NCBI GenBank assembly: GCA_021234535.1
Contig: CM037850.1
Coordinates: 1,984,001 to 2,048,000 of the forward strand
From: Stichopus chloronotus
Lineage: Eukaryota > Echinodermata > Holothuroidea > Aspidochirotida > Stichopodidae
Direction: 5' to 3'
DNA length: 64,000 bases
Program-made: the position numbers and the translations under genes
Part shown: positions 26,882-39,300 of the stretch, one piece after another
How the letters are laid out: every line of letters begins with the position of its first letter
Numbering within the stretch: position 1 is the first letter of the stretch
Notes under the pieces: generated by a model
The model's input: the letters and a program-made list of their open reading frames with translations, nothing else
What the model was told of the DNA's origin: nothing
Databases searched by the model: none

Positions 26882-27074
26882 CTATGAGATGGCAAACGGT
26901 GCTAGGTGCCACGAATAGTAGACCAGAGACCGACCCAGTCAGTCCTTCCACTGCTTTCATACTCTCGAATAATATTCCACAGACCTTTATCGTGCCTGAT
27001 GAAAACATGTTCACTACGAACAGGGCACGAAATGCACCGCTCCACTTCGGGAATTTGGGAACCTTCTTGGTCAC
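26882..27074 (-). pseudogene. Transporter copy B, exon 1 remnant
   Basis: Minus strand. It encodes KFPKWSGAF, SGTIKVCGILFESM and SGLLFVAPSTVCHLIG, matching exon 1 of gene A. The exon end reads CATAG|GCAAGT, which suits a GC-AG intron donor in place of the GT used by gene A. The position of gene A's ATG is CCC here, and the frame upstream has only GTG and then a stop, so no initiation codon is evident. Phase 1 is kept. The distance to exon 2 is 5.6 kb, far longer than in gene A. Confidence 0.85.
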
Positions 27075-30000
27075 TTATCCCAAATATCTAACTCTTTGGT
27101 AGGTTTACGGAAGATGCTGACTTTTCGTTATGTTTCTACTTTCTAATGATCCAAATTACATTGAAATACAGCGTGAACGACTCCCAAATGAAATGGTTCT
27201 CTTAACTGCATGTTTTTCATTTGCTATCACAGCTAATCCCATAAAAAAAGAATAATCCTAGTTTTTCATCTCTGAGGGTAGCTTGCCTGGAAACTCTTTT
27301 CTCTTTTTTTCAGATTTGTGTTATTTAGAGTCAGACAAGATAACGCGCATGCGTCGGTGCAAACTGTGGTTGCTGGTAGGATCAGTAACTTAATATAGTA
27401 TGTGCATATGCGGGATGATTTCACCCTCAAGAAAATGCCTAGCATGAGTCCCGGCTCTTATCACTATTTCACTTTACTTGGATGCTGAAGAGCATACTTA
27501 GGTGGATGATGTAAACAATAAGGAAGATTAAAGGATATTTAGATTACTTGTTGTGAAGTTTCACTCCTCCTAGCTCAAAATTCGAATTATCAACAATTTG
27601 TAAAAGAAAAATGTAAAATTTGAAAAATTGTAAATGCCACGACAGGCTAGGCCATTAGGCACATGTAGCCTATGGAATGCTTGGTATTACGTACCTTTCA
27701 TGCACAAGGAGGGAGGGGTTCTTAAAAGTCGCTATTTTGGTTGTAGGTCAATGGGAGGAATAAAGAGTGGGGTGCTGCCAGTGGTATAGCTAGTGAGGGG
27801 GAGAGTGTCTTCTACAGAAATGTTGGGGACGCTATACATGATGTTGAAAAATGAAGGAGAGAAAAAAGAAAAAGACAAAAGCGAAGAGAGGAGGGAGGGA
27901 TGATAAGTTGACAAGTTGGGGTTGAGGAGAACTGGTAGGCCTAAACTGAGGGCCAGAACTGGAAAACTGCAGGCTTCACAAGTGTTATCTTTTTATGACA
28001 CTGAAAACTAAGACGAAACAGATTAACAACACAATTGAAACAAGGTGTGAATGAAACAAGGTGTTAAAGGTGTGTAATCGTTGATTCGAGGTTTGATTGG
28101 CCATACATGCGCCTGTTGCTTAAATGCAGAATATGAGTATGCAACCAGGGGATGGAATCCGAAGCAGAACGGTTTTCATATTAATTTCAGGCAGGACCTG
28201 TCCGCAATACGCCTCACCAAACTGCCAATCAAAACCTTGGGTATTAATGACGTCATGGATTCTAGAAATAATGTGCCTTTTTCCAACCCTGACGCTGAAT
28301 TAAACTAATATCTTCGTAAGGTATTGATTGTCAGCTGAAACTATTGCCAATGCGAACCAATATTCTGTCATGTTATTATTTAAAAGTAGGTGCGTTGTAC
28401 TACTTGAGGTATGTCGATTCTTCTACTACTTAAGAGTACATCATTTTTAAATGGAAATCCCCCCCCCCCCGTGCATGAAACAAACTCATGCTTAAAATGG
28501 GTTGGTATCAAACAATGAAAAGTGGGTTCTAAAGGTATGTTCAGCACCACCAACTATTTCAAGAATAAATGAAATGGGATGAATAATTCGTTGTGATTCT
28601 TGTATCACCTCTTAACATTTTTCATACATTGATTTTTATCTCATTAATCCTAATTGAGGTCAGTATCAACGAATGAAAAGTTGGGTCTAAAGATATATTC
28701 AGCACCACCTACTATTTGCCAACTGTTTCAGGAATAAATGAAAAAGGATGAATAATTCATGAGAAATTGCAGACATGAGATCCCTGATTCAAGGATGGGT
28801 ACAGGCAGCTTGGAAAACCCGGGAAGGGTCTAGGGGGTTTGAAAAGTAAAAAAAATTGTTAGAATGCTACGGGCCAACTAATGGCGGCGCTTAGATAGTC
28901 TTGACGGCACTCACCCCCCTTCGATACTTTTTAAACTTTATTTTAGGTTCATGGATGCAGGTGTCAAAGAAAGTCAACTTTGCACAATGATTGGGAACCA
29001 AGAAGGGCAAACATCATCCCTTTTAAGCAAAGACGAGGGAGGCACATCCCCTTAGACCTCTCATCATGCCACGTAGGCCTATTAGTGGACTGACTGATTT
29101 GAAATCTTGGTTTATGGCTTGGTAGGGCAACACCCCTCCGCTTATACCCCTCCTCCAGGACGGCTGTTAAAAATACTGATGATGATCGATTTTGCTTCTT
29201 CACGAGAAAAAAAAAACTTGGCCTCCGCAATGAATGCTGCCTTCAGAATCAGTTAAATAAGTTTGTCATTCTGATTTGTTCACACCTTGGTCTAATTAGA
29301 GGAATTTTAACAACATTAAAAAGGTAGAAAACTTCTCCCTCGTTATGATGTAAACTAATTTCAATTGAGCCTACACGTCTCCCTTTGCGAGACCAGCTTC
29401 ATAGGTACGACAAAGGCCTATACTACTAGTCTGAGTTTGAAAATAAAATTTATTTCAACAATCGTAATTAGTCATAGTAAACATGATTAATAATACAACT
29501 TAGTTTAAGAAAAGCATTCTCAAGGGAGAAAGTTTAATGGCGTTAGACTGATATGGATCCTCAGAAGCTGTAACCACCTTAAGTATGTGGTGCCGACAAA
29601 CAAATACAAAGAACTACAGGTTGCTAAAAGCACATAACACACATCATACTATGTACGTTAGTACAGAAAAGAGCTTAGACTAATATGACAACAGTAGCAA
29701 AGTAGTTGCTAGTATGTAGTTTTGAGATTAGATAATGTTTTAAGTGGTTTTGAAATGACTTAAAATTTGCTACATTTTTTTATTTTACCTGACGAGAAGC
29801 TATATTCTAGAATTTTGGATCGATCTCTTTACCATACTACAAGACCATGTAAACAAGAGAGGAAAAAACCTCGGATTGTGGTCGCTAAATTGAGTAGATT
29901 CTTGTACTTTCCTTTTTAAAGAAATCATTCAAGTTGCGAGAAAGCTTATTTTATACATATAACCCTCGAAGCCCTAATATGAGTTGCACTGGCAATCGCT

Positions 30001-31412
30001 TACTCATCTATCTGTGTTTGTCAGTGTTTGCTGGTCCTACAAAATTCAGACTCACCAAGAAAACATAGCAGTCAATCAGTTATTTGAAATCAAATAGACC
30101 AATTGGAATGGATATGAATATTCATTTATGCAAAATGGGACTTAAGAAATGTTTCGTGTGGTGGCTATGACATATTCCGTTAAATGTGACTTTCACTGAC
30201 AAATTTTCAACTCATATTCCAGCTTTAACTTTTTTAAAGAGAAGACAGAGAAACTGAACGAGAAAGATAGGTACACTTAATACTTCTTTGACTTTACATG
30301 AATCATCAAAATCTTCAAATAAACTTTTTACAAACAATATTCATGTTTATCAGGGAAAGTGCAGTATTAGGCTTAATTAACACAGACGAATTTGGCAGAC
30401 AGTCTGGTAAACGTTTATAAACAAAAGCAGTCCTGGCTAGCAATGTCTAAGTCAGGCGACTTTGGCCTTCTGCATTTGAGGGCTTGCTGACGTCTTGCAT
30501 GGGACGTCACTGCAACAGAAAGAGGAAAATGTTTACAAAATGAACCGTATGAAGAAAAATATCATTACGACTTAAGACACCCAACAAGTTTTATTGGAGA
30601 TTATATAAGTTTCTCATTAGTATTTAGGAGGAAACAAATGTCTTTCTTCAGTTTCCGAATGTAAATTACTTACGGAGACCCGTGAAATCAGGGAAGCAAC
30701 CCCAAACAGCTGTTACAGTAATAATGCCAGGCACTGACGTAGTTTGTGGACGTGGGTAAAAATACACCTCACAGGAGCCTAGTTTCACTGTCGGGTGTAA
30801 CAACATTGAAGAACGGACGGGGCTATGTTATTTTCAGATAAAATAAAAAATATGATAAAGATCTTGGCATCATTACGGTTCTGCTCGTGGAGACTACAAT
30901 TAAAACTATTGATCGAGAAAACATTAAATCCAATTCCTTCGTCTGATTAACCACACAAATCAGAAATGTATCAGTCGTTTGTGTATATAGGTACGTATAA
31001 GATTGTTATAACCGGTATCCATATCTTTGTAAAACGGTTTTTTTTGCCAATACTAGCTTCATTTTTGCCGAATATTTGCAAACGATTGAATTGATTGCCT
31101 TGCGAAATTGAATTCTCTCTCCATCCCTACCAGAAGTAAACATAAATATTAGACGCAAATGTGGATAGGCTACACACCGACTAACAACAAAGGATCAAAT
31201 TTTACCCTTATATGCATTTATGGTTTTTTTTTTGGGGGGGGGGTGGGGGCTTAACCACTTATAGCTATATTCAGGTTTGTTGTCGCAGGCCTGTATTTGC
31301 AGACATTGAACATGTGAATAGCTATCACTGAAAGTCAATTCAAATCACATTGCCAGACCCACTTGTATGGTGTACCAAAATGTATAAAATGCATTCACAA
31401 ACGATTTGCAAA

Positions 31413-31414
<2 letters not shown>
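27075..31414. other. Intergenic sequence, no recognised gene
   Basis: No frame here shows a domain or a splice-linked partner. A poly-C run lies at about 28,460, and a short direct duplication at 28,500-28,765 is listed separately. Purine-rich sequence at 27,840-27,910 explains the open frame there. Confidence 0.4.
28505..28765. repeat. Two-copy direct repeat, period about 160 bp
   Basis: AATGAAAAGTGGGTTCTAAA...TTCAGCACCACC...GGATGAATAATTC at 28,515-28,590 recurs diverged at 28,674-28,760, with a small insertion (GCCAACTG) in the second copy. No coding content. Confidence 0.7.
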
Positions 31415-31493
<79 letters not shown>

Positions 31494-31508
31494 CATATAT
31501 ATATATAT
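31415..31508. repeat. (AT)n microsatellite
   Basis: About 75 bases of uninterrupted AT dinucleotides, then an ATACATACATAT interruption and more AT to 31,508. Reading frames through it encode only Ile-Tyr repeats and are not genes. Confidence 0.98.
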
Positions 31509-33345
31509 GGATATGTAATTTTACGCGTGTTAACATGTAAATTTAAGAAAGCTGCTCAAGAATTCTACATTGTTGTTCTTAGTTTCATGATTGACAGGTT
31601 GCTCGTTCCTACCGACCTCTCATACTTCATTCCAGACTCGAAGTCTTGCTGGAAACACCATTTGCTTCCACTCCCATGGACTAGCCCCCTCAACCATCAT
31701 CCAGGCTGGTTGTACCTCTCTCTCACCAACTGTTGCTAATCATTCGAAACACTCACAAGACAGGGTATAGCGGAGCACCTCCATGAGCGGAGCCAGTCCA
31801 CCGCCGGTGGTACCTCCTACGTGCTATTTAAGCTTATTCCATCTCTGTAAGTACCGGTACACCGTTCATTGCAAGTGGTTTGCATAATATTTAATTTGAC
31901 AGGGGATAAATGATATTAAGTTCGAACACTCATTCTTCTCTTCTTTAGTCTGTTTTGCCGAAACTCAAAAACCTTTTTTGTATTACCTTTCTCTGAGCTA
32001 AATTCTTGTATCTGAACTAGGAAACACATACAACACATCATCGAAACCACAATGCTTTCTGGAATTTTTGTTTTCTTTCTAAAGAAATATTAAAAAAAGG
32101 CCATGTAAAACTCTTCTAAAAAAAGTTTGTAATTTGTTCTGCAGAATTTCAAAATGTCGAGTTTTTCAGAGGATTCGTTTTCAAACATTTTAAATTCCTC
32201 AACACATTTAAGGATTGTTCTATAGAAAGTAAATAAAACACGTATAATACGAAGAGAACCAAATATACTTCAAGATATTTATGTTTTATTGTTACAAAGA
32301 TATGTCTAAGAATGATCTAAACATGACCTTCAAAAAAACTTCAGGTGTATCTTTAATGATTTTATTGTTTGTATTATATATCATAATATTATATTGTTAT
32401 GTGAGCTGTATCCTTTTCTGGGGAAACCTAATTTGCGTACCGTATTCCATACACAATATACCCAAACTTACAGTTCGTAATTAACATGGACATGAATGGA
32501 CTGAATTTTATCGTTTTTAGATCGATTTCTATCAACTCGGAGCCTATCAAATACAAATGACTACCAAATCGAGAGTCTAAATTAGACCGTATGCTGGTAT
32601 TACTTTCAAGACTAAAAAATATTTCATTTATGGTGGGTATGAGTTATATATTGGTGCTTCTGCCCCCTTGAAAACGCTCTCGGACTGAAATATCACAAAA
32701 CCTTCGAGTTCCTCAATGTAAATCTCCTTCAATCGTCCTAATTTTCACATAACAATAAATTATAAATAATAATTGGTGTTATTGTGTGTCAGAATAAAGA
32801 ACATATAAATGGTAAGAATTGTAGAAACAAGTCCGATGGTCTTCATGTTTTTTTTTTTTCTGTTGAAAAGGTATAGTGTGTAAAATTGGAATAAGGTTAT
32901 TTTTTGTCTACGTCCTTAAAGTATCTTACGTATTTTCGTTTACGATTATGAAATCGGTTTGGTTGTTGGCTTTACTCCTTATATTCGGTGCTTGGATTAT
33001 TCGCAGTGATGGGTCTAGAAGAGGTGACCATTTCTTAAAACGCTTTTAACACAGGAATGTAAATTTTCTTATTACAATGCACAATGCAGACAAGAACTCC
33101 ATTTAAGAATCAGTATACTGTAGTGATGCAAATATTTATGTGCACTAAACTGCTCAGGTTACTCGCGTTAACGACTGCCCAGTCAGGTATCGGAAGGGGT
33201 TAGACTCATGCAGTGAATGAAAGATAAATGTGAATAAAATTAAAACTAAGCCTAGCTTCACTCTCTTATATCAGAATACGACATTATGTCTTGAAACAAT
33301 TGTAGGTTACTTTCATCGTTAACTAAGTTATGCCCAGACAGTGGG
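31509..33345. other. Intergenic sequence, no recognised gene
   Basis: AT-rich sequence between the microsatellite and the poly(A) signal of the large minus-strand gene. The open frame 32,281-32,484 encodes a hydrophobic stretch by base composition and has no recognised domain. Confidence 0.4.
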
Positions 33346-33351
33346 TTTATT
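33346..33351 (-). promoter_or_regulatory. Poly(A) signal AATAAA of the DED/ZU5 gene
   Basis: On the minus strand AATAAA lies 37 bases beyond the TAA stop at 33,388-33,390 of the exon treated here as terminal. The short distance suits a very short 3' untranslated region. It supports the end of the gene model but is a common hexamer in AT-rich DNA. Confidence 0.55.
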
Positions 33352-36300
33352 TTACTCTGTAAGATGCTTTTGAATGCCAATTATATATTATGGAAGCAGG
33401 CTGCTGAGATCGCATTTTACTGTTGGAAAACAGATGTCATGATTCACAGGTAAAGTTTTCAAAACAAGCGTATATTGATCTGATGCCACGTTGATGTAAT
33501 TTACATCGATAACATTGAATTTCTCATCACACATACACACACCGAGAACATCATTATTGCCGATATTTCTCAAGGTACTAGTTAACTTTAGATCAGCACC
33601 ACCTCTGACATTGTTATAGCATGTGAAAAGAGTCTTTAGCTTTTTTCACTAGCTCATTAACTTTTTCACTTTCAGTTACAGTACAGTGTTGCGTTTGATC
33701 TTGAGATATGTTATCCTAGAGATCAACAAAGAATTGTTACAGCTGATGACATGATTACACACTGAATGACATTCCCTGCATTTGATAAACTAAAACAAAT
33801 GTGAGTTCAATAGTATAGTTCAATAATGGTCATAATCGTTTAGTATTTTCATTTACTAGGAACAAAATGTTTTGTTTCATTTCATGTATGTATTAAAACC
33901 AGTGTAAATGACAAGTATTCATAAATAGGAGTATAAAAATATTAAGAAATCAAAACAGTAAAAATTTTACAACAAAGATAAAATGATTTGCAAATAGTAT
34001 ACAAGTATAAAAGTAATGATTAAGATTGTGAGAATTTAGTATGTAAAAAGAATGCACTGATGAAAACTACAGAAAAGGTACTAAATTATCAGATTGGATG
34101 AGTACTGCAGCATGATAAAGAAATGAATTCTTAAAAAAGTTGAATCCTATATTTTGGCAAGATGGGGGGATTTCTTAGATTTCATTTTGATTTGTCTAAA
34201 GGTTCAATTAATTATTGTCATTTCTAATTTTAAGCGTCATTCTTGTAAAGTCATTCTTAGCAGCTGCATTCACAGTATCACGGAGTGATTGGCAATCTAA
34301 TCCTAATATTCGTGAAGTATATTTAAGAAATTTGTTTACCCTGGTCTTTTCTGCAGTTGAAATGAAATGAAACCACACAGGCACTGCATAAATAACATGT
34401 AGTAATATATATGAAATGAATACATCTTCCATTGCACGTTTGTTGAAGCAAGATAAAATATAAGCTTAACTAAAAGGAATAAAATACACTTTTCTTAGCA
34501 TTTTTGATATGTGACATTTAAGTGTCAACATGTCATAAATACATACCCCAAGAGAGTCAGTTTATGATGTTCTCTCAACCTCTGGTTTATATATGGTAAT
34601 CTTTTCAATTCTAGATTCCAATAGGCCTTTATGTTTTATGTTACTTTTAGCAGAACACGTTTCTTTAGACTTTTTGGATTAAGCAATAAGTTCTTTCGAT
34701 CACAGGTTGAGACAATTTCATTGACTGATTGTTGATAACGTTTGTTTTGTTGATTTAAAACAGTACAATTCAAAGAGTACAATAGTACAATTCAAAATTT
34801 GTTGATTTAATGACCCTCATTTCTGCTAGGTCAGATCAGGGAGGTCTAATAACACCTCCCTGGTAATATGCATTCAACATTTGTCTCATGGCGGTGTTCT
34901 TCTCTACCGTTAAAGTGTTATATGATTAAATAAATTTTGTCTTACTTATCAAATCATATTTTTCATTTATCATTACTATGTAGAAAAATAAAACTCAACA
35001 GGTTTGGAAAACTGAAAGTGAATTTCGCCAAGCAGAAAAGTTCTTCTTAACAATTTCAATTAAAATTTCAGTAAATTTCAAGTATACGTTACAGCTTAAA
35101 ACCCTTCCGTTGAATGGTCCGACTACCATCGTCACAGGATATTGTGAGTGACTTGAGTGACTTGACGATATGCAGGGTCTCTACAAATATACTATGGTAG
35201 AAAACGGCAGTTAACCTTTTCAGGTTCTGTAAAGATTCTTAATTACACTCTATGCAACGGATTTTTGGAGTATTTTGAATACGTTGGTCGGAATCTATCT
35301 GATCTAACAAGTGGATGGCTAATTAAAGATCAAGTGACAGACGAATAAAAGTGAAACCATGAATGACCCCCTTGACTTCACAAATATGCACACTTGCCAA
35401 TATTTCCTCATGGTGTAAGTTTATGACAAGAATTTGGTAGTACATACAGCTGTAACCATATTTCATATTCTTAAATGGTTTACATGTTACTACAGGTATT
35501 TGCGTTAGTCAGTATCTTCGAAGGCTATTTTTACAAGAGATAAAAACTGTATTTACTTCATATACTAATTTGTAATTATTATAAAACAAAAGAGAGACTG
35601 ATAATTCATCTGTAGAACTAGAAGTTCTGTTCATGATTAGAATGACCCAAAGATGCTTTCCCATATTTTGTTGGTAAGGTATGTGAGCACCAAGGAGACC
35701 ACGGGACCTTCGAATTTCGACCTGAAGATAACCGTTGTTCATATAGCATGCGGAATCATCTTTTTCAGCGTTCACTTAATTCTTTTATCTGCAGGGGAAA
35801 AAAACGAAAGATTAACGCTTAACATTTTTTCTGTGCTTGTTTTCTTAAAAGGACTAAACTAAAGGGAAATACCTACAATAAAACTACAACAAAAACAATA
35901 TCAATTACCTGGAAATACTGAAAATGGTCCAAAGTGTATACACGTCAACTATGTGTCTATGACACTGTAATTCATTCAAGAATGTTCACTCAAGATTATT
36001 CAAGAATGTCATAAACTCTAAATGATAAAAATGCAAAATGTCAATGGATTTTGCACGAAAAAATAAATAAACAACGTCTATGAACAATAACATGAAAAAA
36101 TAACTAAATTTGTCATAAACAAATTTGATAAAATATCATGCTGGGCTGTCCTTTTACACTGATGAAAAAAAATACAAATAGATGGAAAAGGCAAACTTAT
36201 TTCATCTATTTCACTTCACTGATCATTTTCGTGAACCTACTTGTTTAAAAATAATAAATAATGAAACAAAACAAGTGACCTTTCTGTGGTACCCCGGGGT

Positions 36301-39300
36301 AAGCATCCAGGCCGATATTGTTACTTAGACTGGCAATGTAGTCACAGTGAGGGATAGTCATAATGACAGGTTTGTGAATGTCAAGATTCTCTGGACCAAA
36401 CTTTACCAATGGACTTAGACTCAGACTCCTGTTTGATATTGGTCATTTAATACCTGCCTCAGAAGAAATGTTGAGACTAACAATCCGTCCAGTGTTCAAT
36501 GCACCAGCTGGAACAAGCAGACGAATACCAGTAATATCCAGCTCACCGCCATGTTCATCAATGTACTGTTCCTTGCATACATTAGACCCAGGGAGAAGAG
36601 GAAGCCTCTCTGCAGGAGATTACACATTAATAGTTGTAACAGCTTATTGAAAAAGTGTTTTCATTTCTTAAAATTTCTTTTTAAAGGCTGTATTGCATCA
36701 CCCTAAGCTATATTTTTACCTCCCTGAAAGGAAAATTCTCAACTGGTTCTAAGTTACAGTACTCTTAGATTGCCAGCAAATTCGAAAGATGCAGAGCAGC
36801 TCGTATTACACAGTGAACACAGGGATCCATTGTTTTGATTACACATGTGGAGGAATGTAAGAGAATCTGAGGGAGGGACTAGAGGTAGGTTGTTGGGAGA
36901 ATTTAAACTGTCTGGGGTGATGCATTACAGCCTTTAAGTGATGTCATTCCAAACAATTCCAGTTATTTGGTTACGTGCAACCAATCATACAGGTCGCTAC
37001 TCTCTTACTGGAAGTCGAAATCTCAGTTGTCTTGACTATAATAGCCACCACTGAAATGTTAGGAGAGTGACGTACCATACTGATCAATTTTGAAATGCTT
37101 ACAAAAATAGGAAATCTCAGGAATAAATACTATAGAGTGTATTTCAACGTATGTAGTATTACTTACCACGTTCGTTCTTGACAAACATCAATATTCTTCT
37201 TCCCAAGTCTAGTTTACCATGGGACAATTGCAGCGCTCGTTGTACGTCCAGTCTATTGTATCCCTCATCTATCAGTACGGTGGCATTGCTGGACAACTTG
37301 AAGTCGTTTTCTCGACGATCTTGTTTCTTACTAGCCTGCAAAATGCACAAAATGAGCAATATATTATATCTAATGTTTTTAAGAAACTAGCAAATAAACG
37401 TGAGCAGTATGCTAGACTCTAGGCTCTATCTAAATTTTTAAACTCATTAAATCAACTCTGAAACTTGTGTTAAATAAGTTGTAATCATTTTTCGGTAACA
37501 TACCTCTTTCTTGTCTTCATTGACCTTCTCTTTCTGTGATTCATAGATGTATTCCAAGACATGATGTCCAATCCTATCAAGGTGACTAGCTTTCAATCCT
37601 TGATACAATCTGAACACTTTGTCTGGCATTATGAGTTCTCTTTCATCCAATATTTTCATGAGTTCCATTCCAGGTTTGGAATCATTAAGAACTGTATCCA
37701 TTTCAGCTGGTGTTAGTTCAAAGAATGTGGCAAGCTTTTCACACTGATTCTTCACCAGAAGTCTAGATATAGTGTGCTTTAAGTTTTCATAACGCTGTAA
37801 ATCTGAAATAAGTAAAGTGTTATACGAAGTTATGTTCACGTCTAAGAACACTGAATATGTAAATATCAAAACAAAATAATTATTTTACACACCAGAGAGC
37901 ATCATTTTGAGGCAATGATGTTATTGCATCAAACAATGTGGTTCAGCAGGAGTCTCAAAAACTCTGGCCACTTTTGACCACATTTTCTTACATAGTTTTA
38001 AAACAAAACAAACATTCCATAAAAGAAATAATTATTTCTTAAACTCAGTGAACAAAAGGAAATACTGTCGTAGCAAGACCACTACCTTTCGGTATCTCCT
38101 GCTGTAACAAGCTTTGGCTCTCTCTCGAGAGAAGGATATTCTTGATCTGAAACAAATAACACAAAATGGTATACAAAGCAAAATTAAAATCTTCCTGGTT
38201 ATATAGCTTTAAATTGGGAGAGCAACTGGCATCTATACTGAACAAAACTTGGTAAAGTACCTTAAACTGAAGGACAAGGGACATCTTGTTTTTTTCTCCT
38301 TGAGATACTGCTAACTTGACATCAGTCATTTCATCCTCTCTATCTTTGCTTCTTTGGAGTCTGAATTGGACAGCGACCCTGCTGGCAGCACAAAGGTGAC
38401 CAACATCTACAAGCTTTCAAAGCAAAGAAATATGTCAGAAAATCATGGATTAAAAACCAAATATACCATAGTATCAGATTTTTGAATGACATTTATTAAA
38501 AGATGCTAAGCAGGCACGCAAGGTTTGGTAAAGTCAGACTCTTTTGTGTTTAAAATTTACATAGGGTGACTACAAACTTCACAATTGTGTATCAATGCAT
38601 ATAGCCTTTCTCTTTTCACAAGGTCAGTTCAGATGAGTAAACTTTAGTTTGCACATGGATGAAAAACATTTCCCTGTCATATGATTCTATTTTGTTGTTT
38701 GCACAATTGCAATTGCATCTCTGAACATATGTTGCATAAGTGCTATTTAAAACATACAAGTTATATCTTACAAATTGGACAATATATGTACAAGATTGAT
38801 CAAACATACATTACATGTGTAACTTATGACTGCTATTCGTAAAGTATAGTGTTTGCTTTCAAGGTCAATTCAGAGGAGATAAAATCTTAAGTTACTCTTG
38901 GAAGAAAATATCTTACTGTTATCTGAATAGTTTGAAGTTTGATCCAATTGTACCTTTGCACATATGCTACGTATATTTAGGCCACTAAGGCACGCACGCT
39001 ATATGTTACACCTTGTATGATTACATCTCTGTAATCATACAAGATTGATCAAACATACATTGCATGTGGAATATCTTATGACTGCTATTTATAAAGTCTG
39101 GTATTTGCTCCAAAGGACAATTCAGATAAGAAAACCTTAAGTTGTTCTTTGATGAACAAATTCTGTCATATGGATACTTTGTAGTGCCATTCAATTGTAA
39201 TTGCAGCTCTTAACATATGTTACATAAATTTCGGCTATTAAAATCATACAAGTTAGATGTCACAAATTGAAAAATCTCAGCAAAAATACAAGACTGAACA

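Noticed and set aside
31345..31739. Open frames with long Ile-Tyr repeats across 31.4-31.5 kb on both strands
   Set aside because: They are translations of an AT microsatellite; the flanking parts show no domain.
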